Assembly: GCF_004634195.1 (NCBI RefSeq)
Contig: NZ_SKBP01000002.1
Location: 124,001 to 188,000 of the forward strand
Direction: 5' to 3'
DNA length: 64,000 bases
Origin: Flavobacterium salilacus subsp. salilacus
GTDB taxonomy: Bacteria; Bacteroidota; Bacteroidia; Flavobacteriales; Flavobacteriaceae
In this document: piece by piece, positions 1 through 7,872 of the stretch
How the letters are laid out: the number at the start of each line of letters is the position of its first letter
Position numbering within the stretch: the stretch's first letter is position 1
Position numbers and translations under genes: made by a program
The notes under the pieces: generated by a model
Databases searched by the model: none
The model's input: the letters and a program-made list of their open reading frames with translations, nothing else
Told to the model about the DNA's origin: nothing

Positions 1-58
1 GTAACAGGCTTGGATTTATTTTTTTTAAAAACACGTAATATAAAATTAGTCTGTATTA

Positions 59-1222
59 TTATTTACTTGCAAAAAGTTTCACGTCATTTTCAGAAATTTC
101 AGCTCCGCCCAAAATGATAAGACGCTCTACCACATTGCGCAATTCGCGAATATTACCCGTCCAGTCATATTCCTGTAATAGCTTAATAGCTTGATCGGAA
201 AATCTCTTTTGTGCCGTTCCCTGTTCGGTTGCTATTTTTTCGGCAAAGTGATTTATCAGTAACGGAATATCATCGCGCCTGTCATTCAATGCAGGTACTT
301 TTACCAATATTACCGCAAGGCGGTGGTATAAGTCTTCGCGGAAACGTCCTTCTTCAATTTCTTTTTTAAGGTCTTTATTAGTCGCAGCAACTACCCGAAC
401 ATCTACTTTAATATCTTTTTCTGCGCCTACCCTTTGTATCATGTTTTCCTGTAAGGCACGTAATACTTTAGCTTGTGCCGACAGGCTCATATCGCCTATT
501 TCGTCAAGGAATATAGTACCCTTATCGGCAGCTTCAAATTTACCCGCTCTGTCTTTTACAGCACTGGTAAATGCACCTTTAACGTGACCGAAAAGTTCGC
601 TCTCTATCAACTCCGAAGGGATTGCAGCGCAGTTAACCTCTATAAATGCCGCACCGGAGCGTTCGCTTTTTTCGTGCAGCCAATGTGCCACAAGCTCTTT
701 ACCCGTTCCGTTTGGTCCGGTTATCAATACACGGGCATCGGTTGGGGCTACTTTTTCTATTATTTCTTTTATATGGTTGATAGGCTCACTGTTACCTACC
801 ATTTCATAATTTTTGCTTACTTTTTTTTTCAGCATTTTGTTTTCTACCACCAGTACTTTACGGTCGAGCGCATTGCGTACGGTATTTAGCAATCGGTTTA
901 AATCGGGTGGTTTCGATATATAATCAAAAGCACCTAAACGCATGGTTTGTATTGCCGTTTCAAGGTCGCCATGCCCCGATATCATTACAAATGGTATTTC
1001 GGGTTTTATTTTTTTTACAGCTTCCAGCACTTCTACACCATCCATTTTAGGCATTTTAATGTCGCACAGTACTAAATCATAATCGTCATTCTTTATCATT
1101 TCAAGTCCTTGCACACCATCTTCGGCTTCTTCTATGCTATATGTATCGCTTTCTTCTGCAAGTATTTTTCCTAATACTCTGCGGATGGCAGCTTCATCTT
1201 CTATAATTAGTATTTTAGGCAT
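59..1222 (-). CDS. sigma-54-type response regulator (REC + AAA+), no HTH
   Basis: NtrC/AtoC-type response regulator of 387 residues. Residues 1-120 are a receiver domain with acidic pocket E8/D9 and likely phospho-acceptor D54 (LCDIKMPKMDG). Residues about 140-372 are an AAA+ sigma-54 interaction domain with Walker A GPNGTGKE (169-176) and Walker B IFLDEIGD (237-244). The loop that contacts sigma-54 reads GAFTSA (216-221) instead of the usual GAFTGA. The protein stops 15-20 residues after the conserved GNIRELRNVVERL segment, so the C-terminal Fis-type helix-turn-helix of most family members is absent. Helicobacter FlgR is a known activator built this way. No partner histidine kinase lies in the window. 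The class is clear; the target genes are unknown. Confidence 0.9.
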   Translation of the reverse strand: MPKILIIEDEAAIRRVLGKILAEESDTYSIEEAEDGVQGLEMIKNDDYDLVLCDIKMPKMDGVEVLEAVKKIKPEIPFVMISGHGDLETAIQTMRLGAFDYISKPPDLNRLLNTVRNALDRKVLVVENKMLKKKVSKNYEMVGNSEPINHIKEIIEKVAPTDARVLITGPNGTGKELVAHWLHEKSERSGAAFIEVNCAAIPSELIESELFGHVKGAFTSAVKDRAGKFEAADKGTIFLDEIGDMSLSAQAKVLRALQENMIQRVGAEKDIKVDVRVVAATNKDLKKEIEEGRFREDLYHRLAVILVKVPALNDRRDDIPLLINHFAEKIATEQGTAQKRFSDQAIKLLQEYDWTGNIRELRNVVERLIILGGAEISENDVKLFASK

Positions 1223-1333
1223 TCTTGTTTTGATTATTGGATTGTTAGATTATCTGATTTTAAAATTATGAAACACAAGACAAACTAAACATTATTTAAC
1301 TCATTTTTGGGACTGTAAGCCGTTACTGACAGC

Positions 1334-2632
1334 TTAATACTTCAGCCATTTAAATATCTCTTTATAGGTTGGCTTTTTGCCATACATCAGGATACCGATA
1401 CGGTATATTTTGGCTGCAAACCATACTACACCAAAGAATGTTCCGAAAAGTAGTACCATAGATACTATGATTTCCCATAGCGGTACGCCAAAGGGTATGC
1501 GCATCATCATTACTATGGGCGATGTAAGCGGTATCATAGAGAATACTGTTGCTACAGTGCCGTGCGGATCGCTTATTACGGTAAAGAACCCTACATATAC
1601 ACCAAGCATTAAAGGCATGATGATGGGCAGCAGGAATTGTTGCGAGTCGGTTTCGCTATCTACGGCTGCACCGATAGCGGCATATAGTGAACTGTATAAA
1701 AAGAACCCTCCTATGAAGTAGATGATAAATGAAAGGAATATGGTAAACAGCGGCAATTTCCATACCTCGCTAAGGTAGAGCTGTGCGCTGTTCATGGCTT
1801 CCGCCGATGCTGCCGCTGCATCCGGCTGTGCTGCCGCGCCTACCTGCACTCCAAACACATTGCTGAGTATAAAAAACAGTCCGAGTCCTAATATTGTCCA
1901 GATAAGGAATTGTAATATTCCTGCAAATGAAGTACCTATTATTTTACCCATCATCAGTTTAAACGGCTTTACTGATGAGATAATGATTTCGATAATACGA
2001 TTGGTTTTTTCTTCGATAACGCTGCGCATTACCATATTGCCGTAAATAATTACAAACATCATGATGAGGTAACCGAACAACCCGCCTATTATAATTTTTA
2101 TAATGCTGCCTTCTTTAAAGGTTTCCTCACCCGAAAATTTACTGAGGTGTATAACAGCTTTTGTTTTTGCTTTTTCAATCTTATCATAATCAAAACCTAA
2201 TTGTTTAAGGTTGTGTTTTGTTATCTTATCGTTTACAACATCTTCTATATTGGAAACAAAATCGAGATTAGGGCTATCGTTACTTAGGTACTCCACTTTT
2301 GTGGCAAGTGCTGTTATACTATCGGCTTGCGGTACATAAATCAACCCTTCATAGCTTTCGCTTTCAGACACTTCTTTCTTAGCTATGTCAAGGGGCATTG
2401 CCGAAAGATCGGTATATTTTATATTCTTGGTATCTTTAAAATCATCTTTAAACACGCCTGTCACATCGTGTATGGCTATTTGGCTAACCTCGTCTTTATT
2501 TACATTGGCAAGATAGGCAACCAGCGTACCCATAGCAACAATGAGCAACGGGCTGAGAAACGTCATGACAATAAACGACTTGTTGCGTACCTTGGCGTTA
2601 AATTCTCGTTTTATAATAAGGGAAAGGCTCAT
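1334..2632 (-). CDS. ABC-2 type transporter permease (NatB-like)
   Basis: Membrane subunit of an ABC exporter, 432 residues. One transmembrane helix lies near the N-terminus (about 20-42), followed by an extracytoplasmic domain of roughly 130 residues and then about five helices between residues 175 and 415. The segment RSVIEEKTNRIIEII and the following cytoplasmic stretch are typical of the ABC-2/NatB family, whose members export sodium, antibiotics or lipids. It starts one base after the stop codon of the ATPase gene, so the two are co-translated and form one transporter. A stretch rich in Ala and Asp near residue 270 is an unusual periplasmic loop. The substrate cannot be told from the sequence. 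Confidence 0.88.
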   Translation of the reverse strand: MSLSLIIKREFNAKVRNKSFIVMTFLSPLLIVAMGTLVAYLANVNKDEVSQIAIHDVTGVFKDDFKDTKNIKYTDLSAMPLDIAKKEVSESESYEGLIYVPQADSITALATKVEYLSNDSPNLDFVSNIEDVVNDKITKHNLKQLGFDYDKIEKAKTKAVIHLSKFSGEETFKEGSIIKIIIGGLFGYLIMMFVIIYGNMVMRSVIEEKTNRIIEIIISSVKPFKLMMGKIIGTSFAGILQFLIWTILGLGLFFILSNVFGVQVGAAAQPDAAAASAEAMNSAQLYLSEVWKLPLFTIFLSFIIYFIGGFFLYSSLYAAIGAAVDSETDSQQFLLPIIMPLMLGVYVGFFTVISDPHGTVATVFSMIPLTSPIVMMMRIPFGVPLWEIIVSMVLLFGTFFGVVWFAAKIYRIGILMYGKKPTYKEIFKWLKY

Positions 2633-2633
2633 A

Positions 2634-3560
2634 CTATTTCTGGCTTACGGTTTGAATAAATATATCGTTCACACTGGGTATTTTTTCTACAAAATGGGTT
2701 ATGTTGCCATGCTGCATAAGGTAGTTAAGCAAATCGCGCGATGTACCGCCTTGCGGTAATGACACCTCCAGTTTAAGCTCGTCATCAAGTGTTTTAAAGT
2801 CGGCTTGCTGCGTTTTATATTTTGTATTGATGTCTGCCAACAACCCCTGAAAGTTATATGGTGCAATACCTACTTCAAACGTATTGCTTCTGTACTGCTT
2901 TTTTACATCGTGCAGTTTACCCTCAATAAGTTTATTCGATTGATGGATGAGTGCAATATCATCGCAAAGCTCCTCTACACTCTCCATTCTGTGGGTAGAA
3001 AAAATAATGGTAGCTCCTTTATCACGTAGTTCTAATATTTCGTCTTTAATTAAGTTGGCATTAACAGGGTCGAAACCGCTGAAGGGTTCGTCAAATATCA
3101 ACAGTTTGGGTTGGTGCAATACCGTTACCACAAACTGTATTTTTTGTGCCATCCCTTTTGAGAGTTCCTGAATTTTTTTGTTCCACCAGCCTTTTATCTC
3201 CAGTTTATCAAACCAGTATTCCAGTTGCTTTTTGGCTTCGGCTTTGGATAATCCTTTGAGCTGTGCTAAATAAAGTGCCTGTTCGCCCACTTTCATACTT
3301 TTATACAGCCCCCTTTCTTCGGGCATATAGCCTATATGCCCTATATGGTTTGGGTTCAGCTTTTCGCCATCCAGGAGTATCTCGCCACTATCGGGCATGG
3401 TTATTTGGTTTATAATGCGTATCAGTGATGTTTTTCCGGCACCGTTAGGACCAAGCAATCCATATATACTGCCTTTGGGAACTTGTAGTGAAACGCTGTT
3501 AAGCGCAGTGTAATTGCCATACTGCTTTACAACGTTGTTTACTTCTAAAATTGGTTTCAT
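2634..3560 (-). CDS. ABC transporter ATP-binding protein (NatA-like)
   Basis: ATPase subunit of the exporter encoded with the next gene, 308 residues. Walker A is GPNGAGKT (37-44), the Q-loop region lies near residues 78-84, Walker B is LLIFDEP (153-159) and the switch histidine is in FSTHRME. The signature motif reads LSKGM (133-137), a variant of LSGGQ that is common in the NatA/CcmA-like subgroup. About 90 residues follow the nucleotide-binding domain, as in NatA-type exporters. It is the first gene of the two-gene operon. Confidence 0.9.
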   Translation of the reverse strand: MKPILEVNNVVKQYGNYTALNSVSLQVPKGSIYGLLGPNGAGKTSLIRIINQITMPDSGEILLDGEKLNPNHIGHIGYMPEERGLYKSMKVGEQALYLAQLKGLSKAEAKKQLEYWFDKLEIKGWWNKKIQELSKGMAQKIQFVVTVLHQPKLLIFDEPFSGFDPVNANLIKDEILELRDKGATIIFSTHRMESVEELCDDIALIHQSNKLIEGKLHDVKKQYRSNTFEVGIAPYNFQGLLADINTKYKTQQADFKTLDDELKLEVSLPQGGTSRDLLNYLMQHGNITHFVEKIPSVNDIFIQTVSQK

Positions 3561-3651
3561 TCAGTTTGAATTGTGATTGGTAAAAATAACAATTATATGG
3601 CGTATAAGTACCGAATAATGTTACAGATTAAAAATAACCTAAATAAAAAAA

Positions 3652-3677
3652 CCCATCCTTATGTACATAAGGATGGG
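3652..3677. terminator. perfect 26-bp palindromic terminator after dnaJ
   Basis: CCCATCCTTATGT and its exact complement form a 13-bp arm pair. An A-run on its low-coordinate side becomes a U-run on the minus-strand transcript, which suits termination of grpE-dnaJ. Confidence 0.8.
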
Positions 3678-3703
3678 AAAAATTGCTATGAAAAAGAAAA
3701 ATC

Positions 3704-3719
3704 CACTAGTTAACTAGTG
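3704..3719. repeat. 16-bp perfect palindrome next to dnaJ stop
   Basis: CACTAGTTAACTAGTG lies between the dnaJ stop codon and the terminator. It has no U-run of its own. It could be a protein site, an RNA-processing hairpin or chance. Confidence 0.5.
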
Positions 3720-3747
3720 AAAACCAAATATATAAAATTATCTTAAA

Positions 3748-4878
3748 TTATGAAAACATATCTTTAACTTTTTCAAAAAAAGATTTATCGGACTTTTCTG
3801 GGTGTGGTACGAAGTTATCGTCTGTAAGTGATTTCTCAAAAAACTGACGTTGTTCTTTACTTAAAGTCTTGGGTGTCCACACGTTAACATGTACCAACAA
3901 ATCGCCGTTACCGTAGCTGTTTATGCTTGGAACTCCTTTTCCTTTCAGCCTTAATATTTTGCCAGACTGTATTCCTTCTTCCAATTTTATCCTTACTTTT
4001 CCATTTACTGTCTCTATCTCTTTAGAAGTGCCCAGGGCTGCCTCTGCAAAACTGATGTAAAGATCTAAATGTAGGTTTTCACCTTCACGTTTCAGTGTAT
4101 CGTGTTCTACTTCTTCTATTACAACAATGAGGTCGCCCGGTATGCTGTTGGCTCCCGGCGCATCGTTACCCTTGCCCGAAACTTTAAGCTGCATACCATC
4201 TGCAACGCCTGCCGGTATTTTTATTGATACTGCATCATCTTGCAATATCATACCCTGCGCGTCAGCCTGTGGTGGTCGGCTTTCTATAATTTGTCCTGTA
4301 CCGCCACACACATGGCAGGTAGATGCTGTTTGCATCCTGCCCAGTATGGTATTGGTTATTTTCATTACCTGACCACTACCATTACAGGTAGAGCAGGTTT
4401 TGTAGCTAACGCCTTGTGCTCGTACTTTTCGTTTTACTTTTACTTTCTTTTCTACTCCATTGGCAATTTCCTCCAATGTGAGTTTTACTTTTATCCTGAG
4501 GTTGCTTCCTTTCATTCTGCGCTGTCCGGCGCCTCCGCCAAAACCACCGAAGCCTCCGCTGAAACCGCCTCCGCCAAAAGCACTGCCGAATATATCGCCA
4601 AACTGACTGAATATATCATCCATATTCATGCCGCCTCCATTAAAGCCACCTCCGTTTTCAAAGGCTGCATGACCGTATTGGTCATAACGTGCTTTTTTGT
4701 CGGGGTCGCTCAACACTTCGTATGCTTCTGCTGCGAGCTTAAATTTTTCTTCCGCTTCTTTATCTCCGGGATTCTTATCAGGGTGATACTCAATGGCTTT
4801 TTTCCTATAAGCTTTTTTTATCTGCTCAGGAGTTGCACTTTTATCTATACCTAATATTTCGTAAAAATCTTTCTTCAT
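3748..4878 (-). CDS. dnaJ: chaperone protein DnaJ (two of four zinc motifs)
   Basis: Hsp40 co-chaperone that stimulates DnaK ATPase activity and delivers unfolded clients, 376 residues. The J domain (1-70) carries HPD at 32-34. A Gly/Phe/Met-rich linker spans about 75-120, and C-terminal beta-sandwich domains follow from about 205. Canonical DnaJ has four CxxCxGxG motifs binding two zinc ions. Here only two remain, CSTCNGSG (162-169) and CHVCGGTG (188-195). By position they match motifs 2 and 3, which form zinc site II, so site I (motifs 1 and 4) is missing. The gene follows grpE by 32 nt in the same operon and ends at a strong terminator. Identity as DnaJ is not in doubt. Confidence 0.97.
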   Translation of the reverse strand: MKKDFYEILGIDKSATPEQIKKAYRKKAIEYHPDKNPGDKEAEEKFKLAAEAYEVLSDPDKKARYDQYGHAAFENGGGFNGGGMNMDDIFSQFGDIFGSAFGGGGFSGGFGGFGGGAGQRRMKGSNLRIKVKLTLEEIANGVEKKVKVKRKVRAQGVSYKTCSTCNGSGQVMKITNTILGRMQTASTCHVCGGTGQIIESRPPQADAQGMILQDDAVSIKIPAGVADGMQLKVSGKGNDAPGANSIPGDLIVVIEEVEHDTLKREGENLHLDLYISFAEAALGTSKEIETVNGKVRIKLEEGIQSGKILRLKGKGVPSINSYGNGDLLVHVNVWTPKTLSKEQRQFFEKSLTDDNFVPHPEKSDKSFFEKVKDMFS

Positions 4879-4910
4879 TGTTTTGTTTACTTACACTTTC
4901 AGTATCATAA

Positions 4911-5504
4911 TTAATTGCCCAATACAACTTTAGGGAAACGTATTATTTTATCGCCCAGTTTATATCCTTTTTCTACAACATCTACAATTTTGCCTTTCAA
5001 CTCTTCCGAAGGTGCCGGTATTTGGGTTATAGCCTCAGCAAAGTCAGCATCAAAATTATCTCCTGCTTTTAGTTCTACCTGCTCCAATCCTTTAGATTTG
5101 AGCGTATCTCTGAATTTGTTATGTATCAACTCTACGCCTTTCAGTAATACTTCATCTTCTGTTTTTACAATTTCTGCAAGTGCCCTGTCAAAATCATCCA
5201 TTACAGGCAGCAGTGCTACAAGCACCTCCTGGTTGGCTGTTTTAAAAAGTTCGATTCTCTCTTTAGAGGTTCGTTTTTTATAATTTTCAAATTCTGCAAA
5301 AAGGCGTAAAAATTTATCTTTTTCTTTAGCCAGCTCTTCTCTCAACTTTTCTTCTTCAGTAAGTTCTTCTGCCGATGGTATTCCTGCTTCGGGTTCTGAT
5401 GTTGTTTCGTTTTCGTTGTTCGTGGCTATATCTTCGTTTATACTGTCTTTTTCTTTGTTTTCAGAATTATCCTGGCTCATGTTTTTAAATATTTTCTTGA
5501 ACAT
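4911..5504 (-). CDS. grpE: nucleotide exchange factor GrpE
   Basis: Exchange factor that releases ADP from DnaK, 197 residues. The first 60 residues are charged and rich in Glu and Asn, consistent with a flexible tail. A long coiled-coil helix follows (EEKLREELAKEKDKFLRLFAEFENYKKR). The C-terminal beta domain contains the family's VVEKGYKLGDKIIRFPKVVLGN-like ending, split here by normal variation. It is the first gene of the grpE-dnaJ pair, preceded by a plausible promoter at 5534-5566. dnaK is not in the window. Confidence 0.96.
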   Translation of the reverse strand: MFKKIFKNMSQDNSENKEKDSINEDIATNNENETTSEPEAGIPSAEELTEEEKLREELAKEKDKFLRLFAEFENYKKRTSKERIELFKTANQEVLVALLPVMDDFDRALAEIVKTEDEVLLKGVELIHNKFRDTLKSKGLEQVELKAGDNFDADFAEAITQIPAPSEELKGKIVDVVEKGYKLGDKIIRFPKVVLGN

Positions 5505-5533
5505 TTAGTGTTTATATTGCTTTATCGGGATTG

Positions 5534-5566
5534 CAAAAGTATTGCCAAAAGTATAAAAATGTCAAA
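5534..5566 (-). promoter_or_regulatory. predicted grpE-dnaJ promoter
   Basis: On the minus strand, TTTG (5563-5566) is followed after 21 nt by TACTTTTG (5534-5541), matching the Bacteroidota pattern TTTG-N19ish-TAnnTTTG. It lies about 30 nt upstream of the grpE start. Confidence 0.6.
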
Positions 5567-5714
5567 TTGGCATAGCTATTATTTACTTTCTTAAAAGCTT
5601 ATAATTGCCATGTTACTAATGGGTATATAATGAGTGCAAATATACTATTAGGTATTTTGAATATTATAAAAGAGGGTATAAAAAAGTAGTAATATTAAAG
5701 AAATATGTATAATA

Positions 5715-6623
5715 TTATTTTTTTAATGCTTGTCGCACTGCCTTTTCAAGTGAAAGGTACTCAAACTGATATCCTTCGCTTATTATTTTTTTTGCGCTGA
5801 CATTCTGGCTGCTAAGTAGTATTGTATGCATTTCGCCAAGCATAAGTTGCAGTATAAACTTTGGTATATTAGGCAGGAAATAAGGTACTCCCAATACTTT
5901 GGCAATGGTTTTCATCAACTCATTGTTTGTAACCGGGTGGGGCGAAACAGCATTATACACACCATCCAGTTCCTGCTGTAGCACAAGGGTGTACATATTT
6001 ACCAAATCGTGTATGTGTATCCATGACTGCATTTGTTCTCCGCTGCCCAGTGCTGCGCCAAGCCCGTATTTTACAGGTTTTGCCATTTCAATAAGCGCAC
6101 CGCCCTTACCGGAAAGCACTATGCCGGTACGCATTTTAGCTACTTTTATATTTAGTGTGGCTATTTTATCTGTGGCTTGCTCCCATTTTTCAACTACATG
6201 ACCTAAAAAAGAGTCATCTACATCTATATCTTTTTCTGAGTAAACCCTGTCCAAACTATCAGGATATATACCTATGGCAGAAGCTGCTATAAAATGATTT
6301 ACGGTGTTTTGTGTATTTTTAAGGATATTAAAAAGTACATTAGTAGATAGCACCCGGCTTTCTACTATTTCCTGTTTGTATGCTTTAGTCCAACGCTTAG
6401 CGACCGAAGCTCCTGCAAGATGTATAACAGCATCTACATCAGTTATACATTTTTCGTCTATAACTCCTTCTACGGGGTTCCAGTAATAGCCTTGGTACTC
6501 GTGCTTATTTTGAATTTTACTTTTTGAAGTAGTAAGGTAATTAATGTGAATTTCATTTTTACGCAGCAGCGATACCAGTTCGTTACCAACAAGACCCGTA
6601 GCTCCTGTGATTAAAACTCTCAT
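5715..6623 (-). CDS. TIGR01777-type NAD-dependent epimerase
   Basis: Extended short-chain dehydrogenase/reductase family protein of 302 residues, similar to the SDR39U1/YfcH group. The N-terminal Rossmann motif is GATGLVG (7-13). The AGASVAKRWT and ASAIGIYPD segments and the C-terminal DUF1731-like region are typical. The substrate of this group is not established. The start codon lies inside an exact 20-bp tandem duplication that repeats the first six codons upstream (see repeat at 6607-6646). The gene stands alone on the minus strand. Confidence 0.88.
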   Translation of the reverse strand: MRVLITGATGLVGNELVSLLRKNEIHINYLTTSKSKIQNKHEYQGYYWNPVEGVIDEKCITDVDAVIHLAGASVAKRWTKAYKQEIVESRVLSTNVLFNILKNTQNTVNHFIAASAIGIYPDSLDRVYSEKDIDVDDSFLGHVVEKWEQATDKIATLNIKVAKMRTGIVLSGKGGALIEMAKPVKYGLGAALGSGEQMQSWIHIHDLVNMYTLVLQQELDGVYNAVSPHPVTNNELMKTIAKVLGVPYFLPNIPKFILQLMLGEMHTILLSSQNVSAKKIISEGYQFEYLSLEKAVRQALKK

Positions 6624-6646
6624 AATGTGATTAAAACTCTCATAAT
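6607..6646. repeat. 20-bp exact tandem duplication over a start codon
   Basis: The 20-mer gtgattaaaactctcataat occurs twice head to tail at 6607-6626 and 6627-6646. On the minus strand each copy contains ATG and the next codons of the epimerase. The upstream copy opens a seven-codon reading frame (MRVLITL) whose TGA overlaps the real ATG as ATGA. Confidence 0.95.
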
Positions 6647-6736
6647 TTATTTTTAAACAAAGATAAGGTCAGTAAATTACAATTACTTACCTATACAAGG
6701 GTTTAACTATTGTTTATGATTTGTTGTATAATTATA

Positions 6737-7189
6737 CTATTTCGATTTTATACTCCATTCAAACTCCATTTGCGATACCTGGTCGCCTTTCTCATCAATT
6801 CCCACAGATGTCATCCAGAAGGTTTGCCCCTCGCCTGTTGCAATAGCCTTTTGTATTGCCTCTTCCAGTTTGTCGCCATCATTACAGGTAAAAGTAATAC
6901 GCCCCGTGGCTTTTTTAGTAAAATTACCTTTGTTATTGGCTACCAGCATCGATATTTTTTTACCGCTTTTCTTTATCTGATACATTACCAGTGCACCGGT
7001 AGTAAGCTCTGCCGCCATAGCCTGCACGGCAAAATACATTGAGTTGAAAGGATTCTGATTAAACCACCTGTGCTTTACCGTAGTAACGCATTTTGCTGTA
7101 GTAATTTGTTTTACCCTTACCCCACTCCAATAAGCAGAGGGAAGTTTAAAAAAAAGAAATGTATTTAATTTTGCCGGTGTAAATTCCAT
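6737..7189 (-). CDS. DUF4442 hotdog-fold protein
   Basis: Protein of 150 residues resembling the DUF4442 family, which has a thioesterase-like hotdog fold. Features include an AELTTGALVMYQIKK segment, where the central hotdog helix normally sits, and beta-rich flanks. The length fits a single hotdog domain. No catalytic residue can be assigned with confidence, and the substrate is unknown. It has no signal peptide, so it is probably cytoplasmic. It is transcribed divergently from the DUF4870 operon. Confidence 0.75.
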   Translation of the reverse strand: MEFTPAKLNTFLFFKLPSAYWSGVRVKQITTAKCVTTVKHRWFNQNPFNSMYFAVQAMAAELTTGALVMYQIKKSGKKISMLVANNKGNFTKKATGRITFTCNDGDKLEEAIQKAIATGEGQTFWMTSVGIDEKGDQVSQMEFEWSIKSK

Positions 7190-7283
7190 AAAGCATCTGA
7201 TTTTACTGCTAATATAACGATATTAGTCCAATTTTAATAAAATTTAAATTTGTTAAAATTATGTTAATTTATAGTACTTTGTA

Positions 7284-7315
7284 TTGCATAATACCTTTTT
7301 AACACCATATATTTG
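7284..7315 (+). promoter_or_regulatory. predicted promoter of the DUF4870-GIN-PadR-PspC operon
   Basis: TTG at 7284-7286 and the consensus -7 box TATATTTG at 7308-7315 are separated by 21 nt. The start codon follows at 7347, leaving a short leader of about 25 nt. Confidence 0.65.
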
Positions 7316-7321
7316 CATAGA

Positions 7322-7338
7322 ATATTAATAGCTAATAT
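7322..7338. promoter_or_regulatory. candidate operator, inverted repeat in operon leader
   Basis: ATATTA-ATAGC-TAATAT lies just downstream of the -7 box at the expected transcription start. Its position suits repression, possibly by the operon's own PadR regulator. No known PadR site is matched exactly. Confidence 0.35.
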
Positions 7339-7346
7339 ACTATACC

Positions 7347-7799
7347 ATGACAACAACAACCGATAAAAACATAGCAACACTAATGCAAATCAGCGCATTA
7401 TCGCAATATTTTATTCCATTTGGCAACTTGATTTTACCAACTTTAATATGGAGTTTAAAAAAGAAAGACTCGGAATTTATAGATTCAAACGGAAAACAAG
7501 CTATCAACTTTCAGCTAAGCCTGTTAGTTTACTTCATGACTTTACTGGTAATTTCTGTTCCTGCTATATTGTACAGCATTTTTGACGGTGTTAACCTAGC
7601 GTTGGCAAGTGAGCAGGAATGGGTTATGGAACAATTTACAGCCGGAAAAATAACAGGTATAGTGGTAATAGCTGTAGTGACAATAATTTTACTTGCAGCA
7701 TTAAAAGTAATGGAGTTCTTTCTTATACTGTATGCTGCAGTAAAAAACAGCAATGGCGAAGTATATAATTATCCTATAACTATAAAATTTATAAAATAA
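7347..7799 (+). CDS. DUF4870 small membrane protein
   Basis: Small integral membrane protein of 150 residues with about three hydrophobic helices (roughly 17-36, 56-78 and 102-132). It contains the DUF4870/Tic20-like feature of a polar NGKQAINFQ segment between helices 1 and 2. Such proteins are widespread in Gram-positive and Bacteroidota genomes and have no settled function. It is the first gene of a plus-strand set that continues with GIN, PadR and PspC genes, so an envelope role is likely by context. Confidence 0.8.
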   Translation: MTTTTDKNIATLMQISALSQYFIPFGNLILPTLIWSLKKKDSEFIDSNGKQAINFQLSLLVYFMTLLVISVPAILYSIFDGVNLALASEQEWVMEQFTAGKITGIVVIAVVTIILLAALKVMEFFLILYAAVKNSNGEVYNYPITIKFIK

Positions 7800-7823
7800 T
7801 CAATCGCCTCCCGCAGGCAAGTT

Positions 7824-7860
7824 CAATCATCAATCTCAATCATCATCAATCATCAATCAA
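7824..7860. repeat. CAATCAT-type microsatellite
   Basis: Imperfect tandem copies of CAATCAT/CAATC fill the 73-nt gap between the DUF4870 and first GIN genes. The tract could vary in length by slippage. Confidence 0.7.
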
Positions 7861-7872
7861 AAACGAACAATT

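Noticed and set aside
473..889. 138-codon frame opposite the response regulator
   Set aside because: Low-complexity translation of the antisense strand of a well-supported gene.
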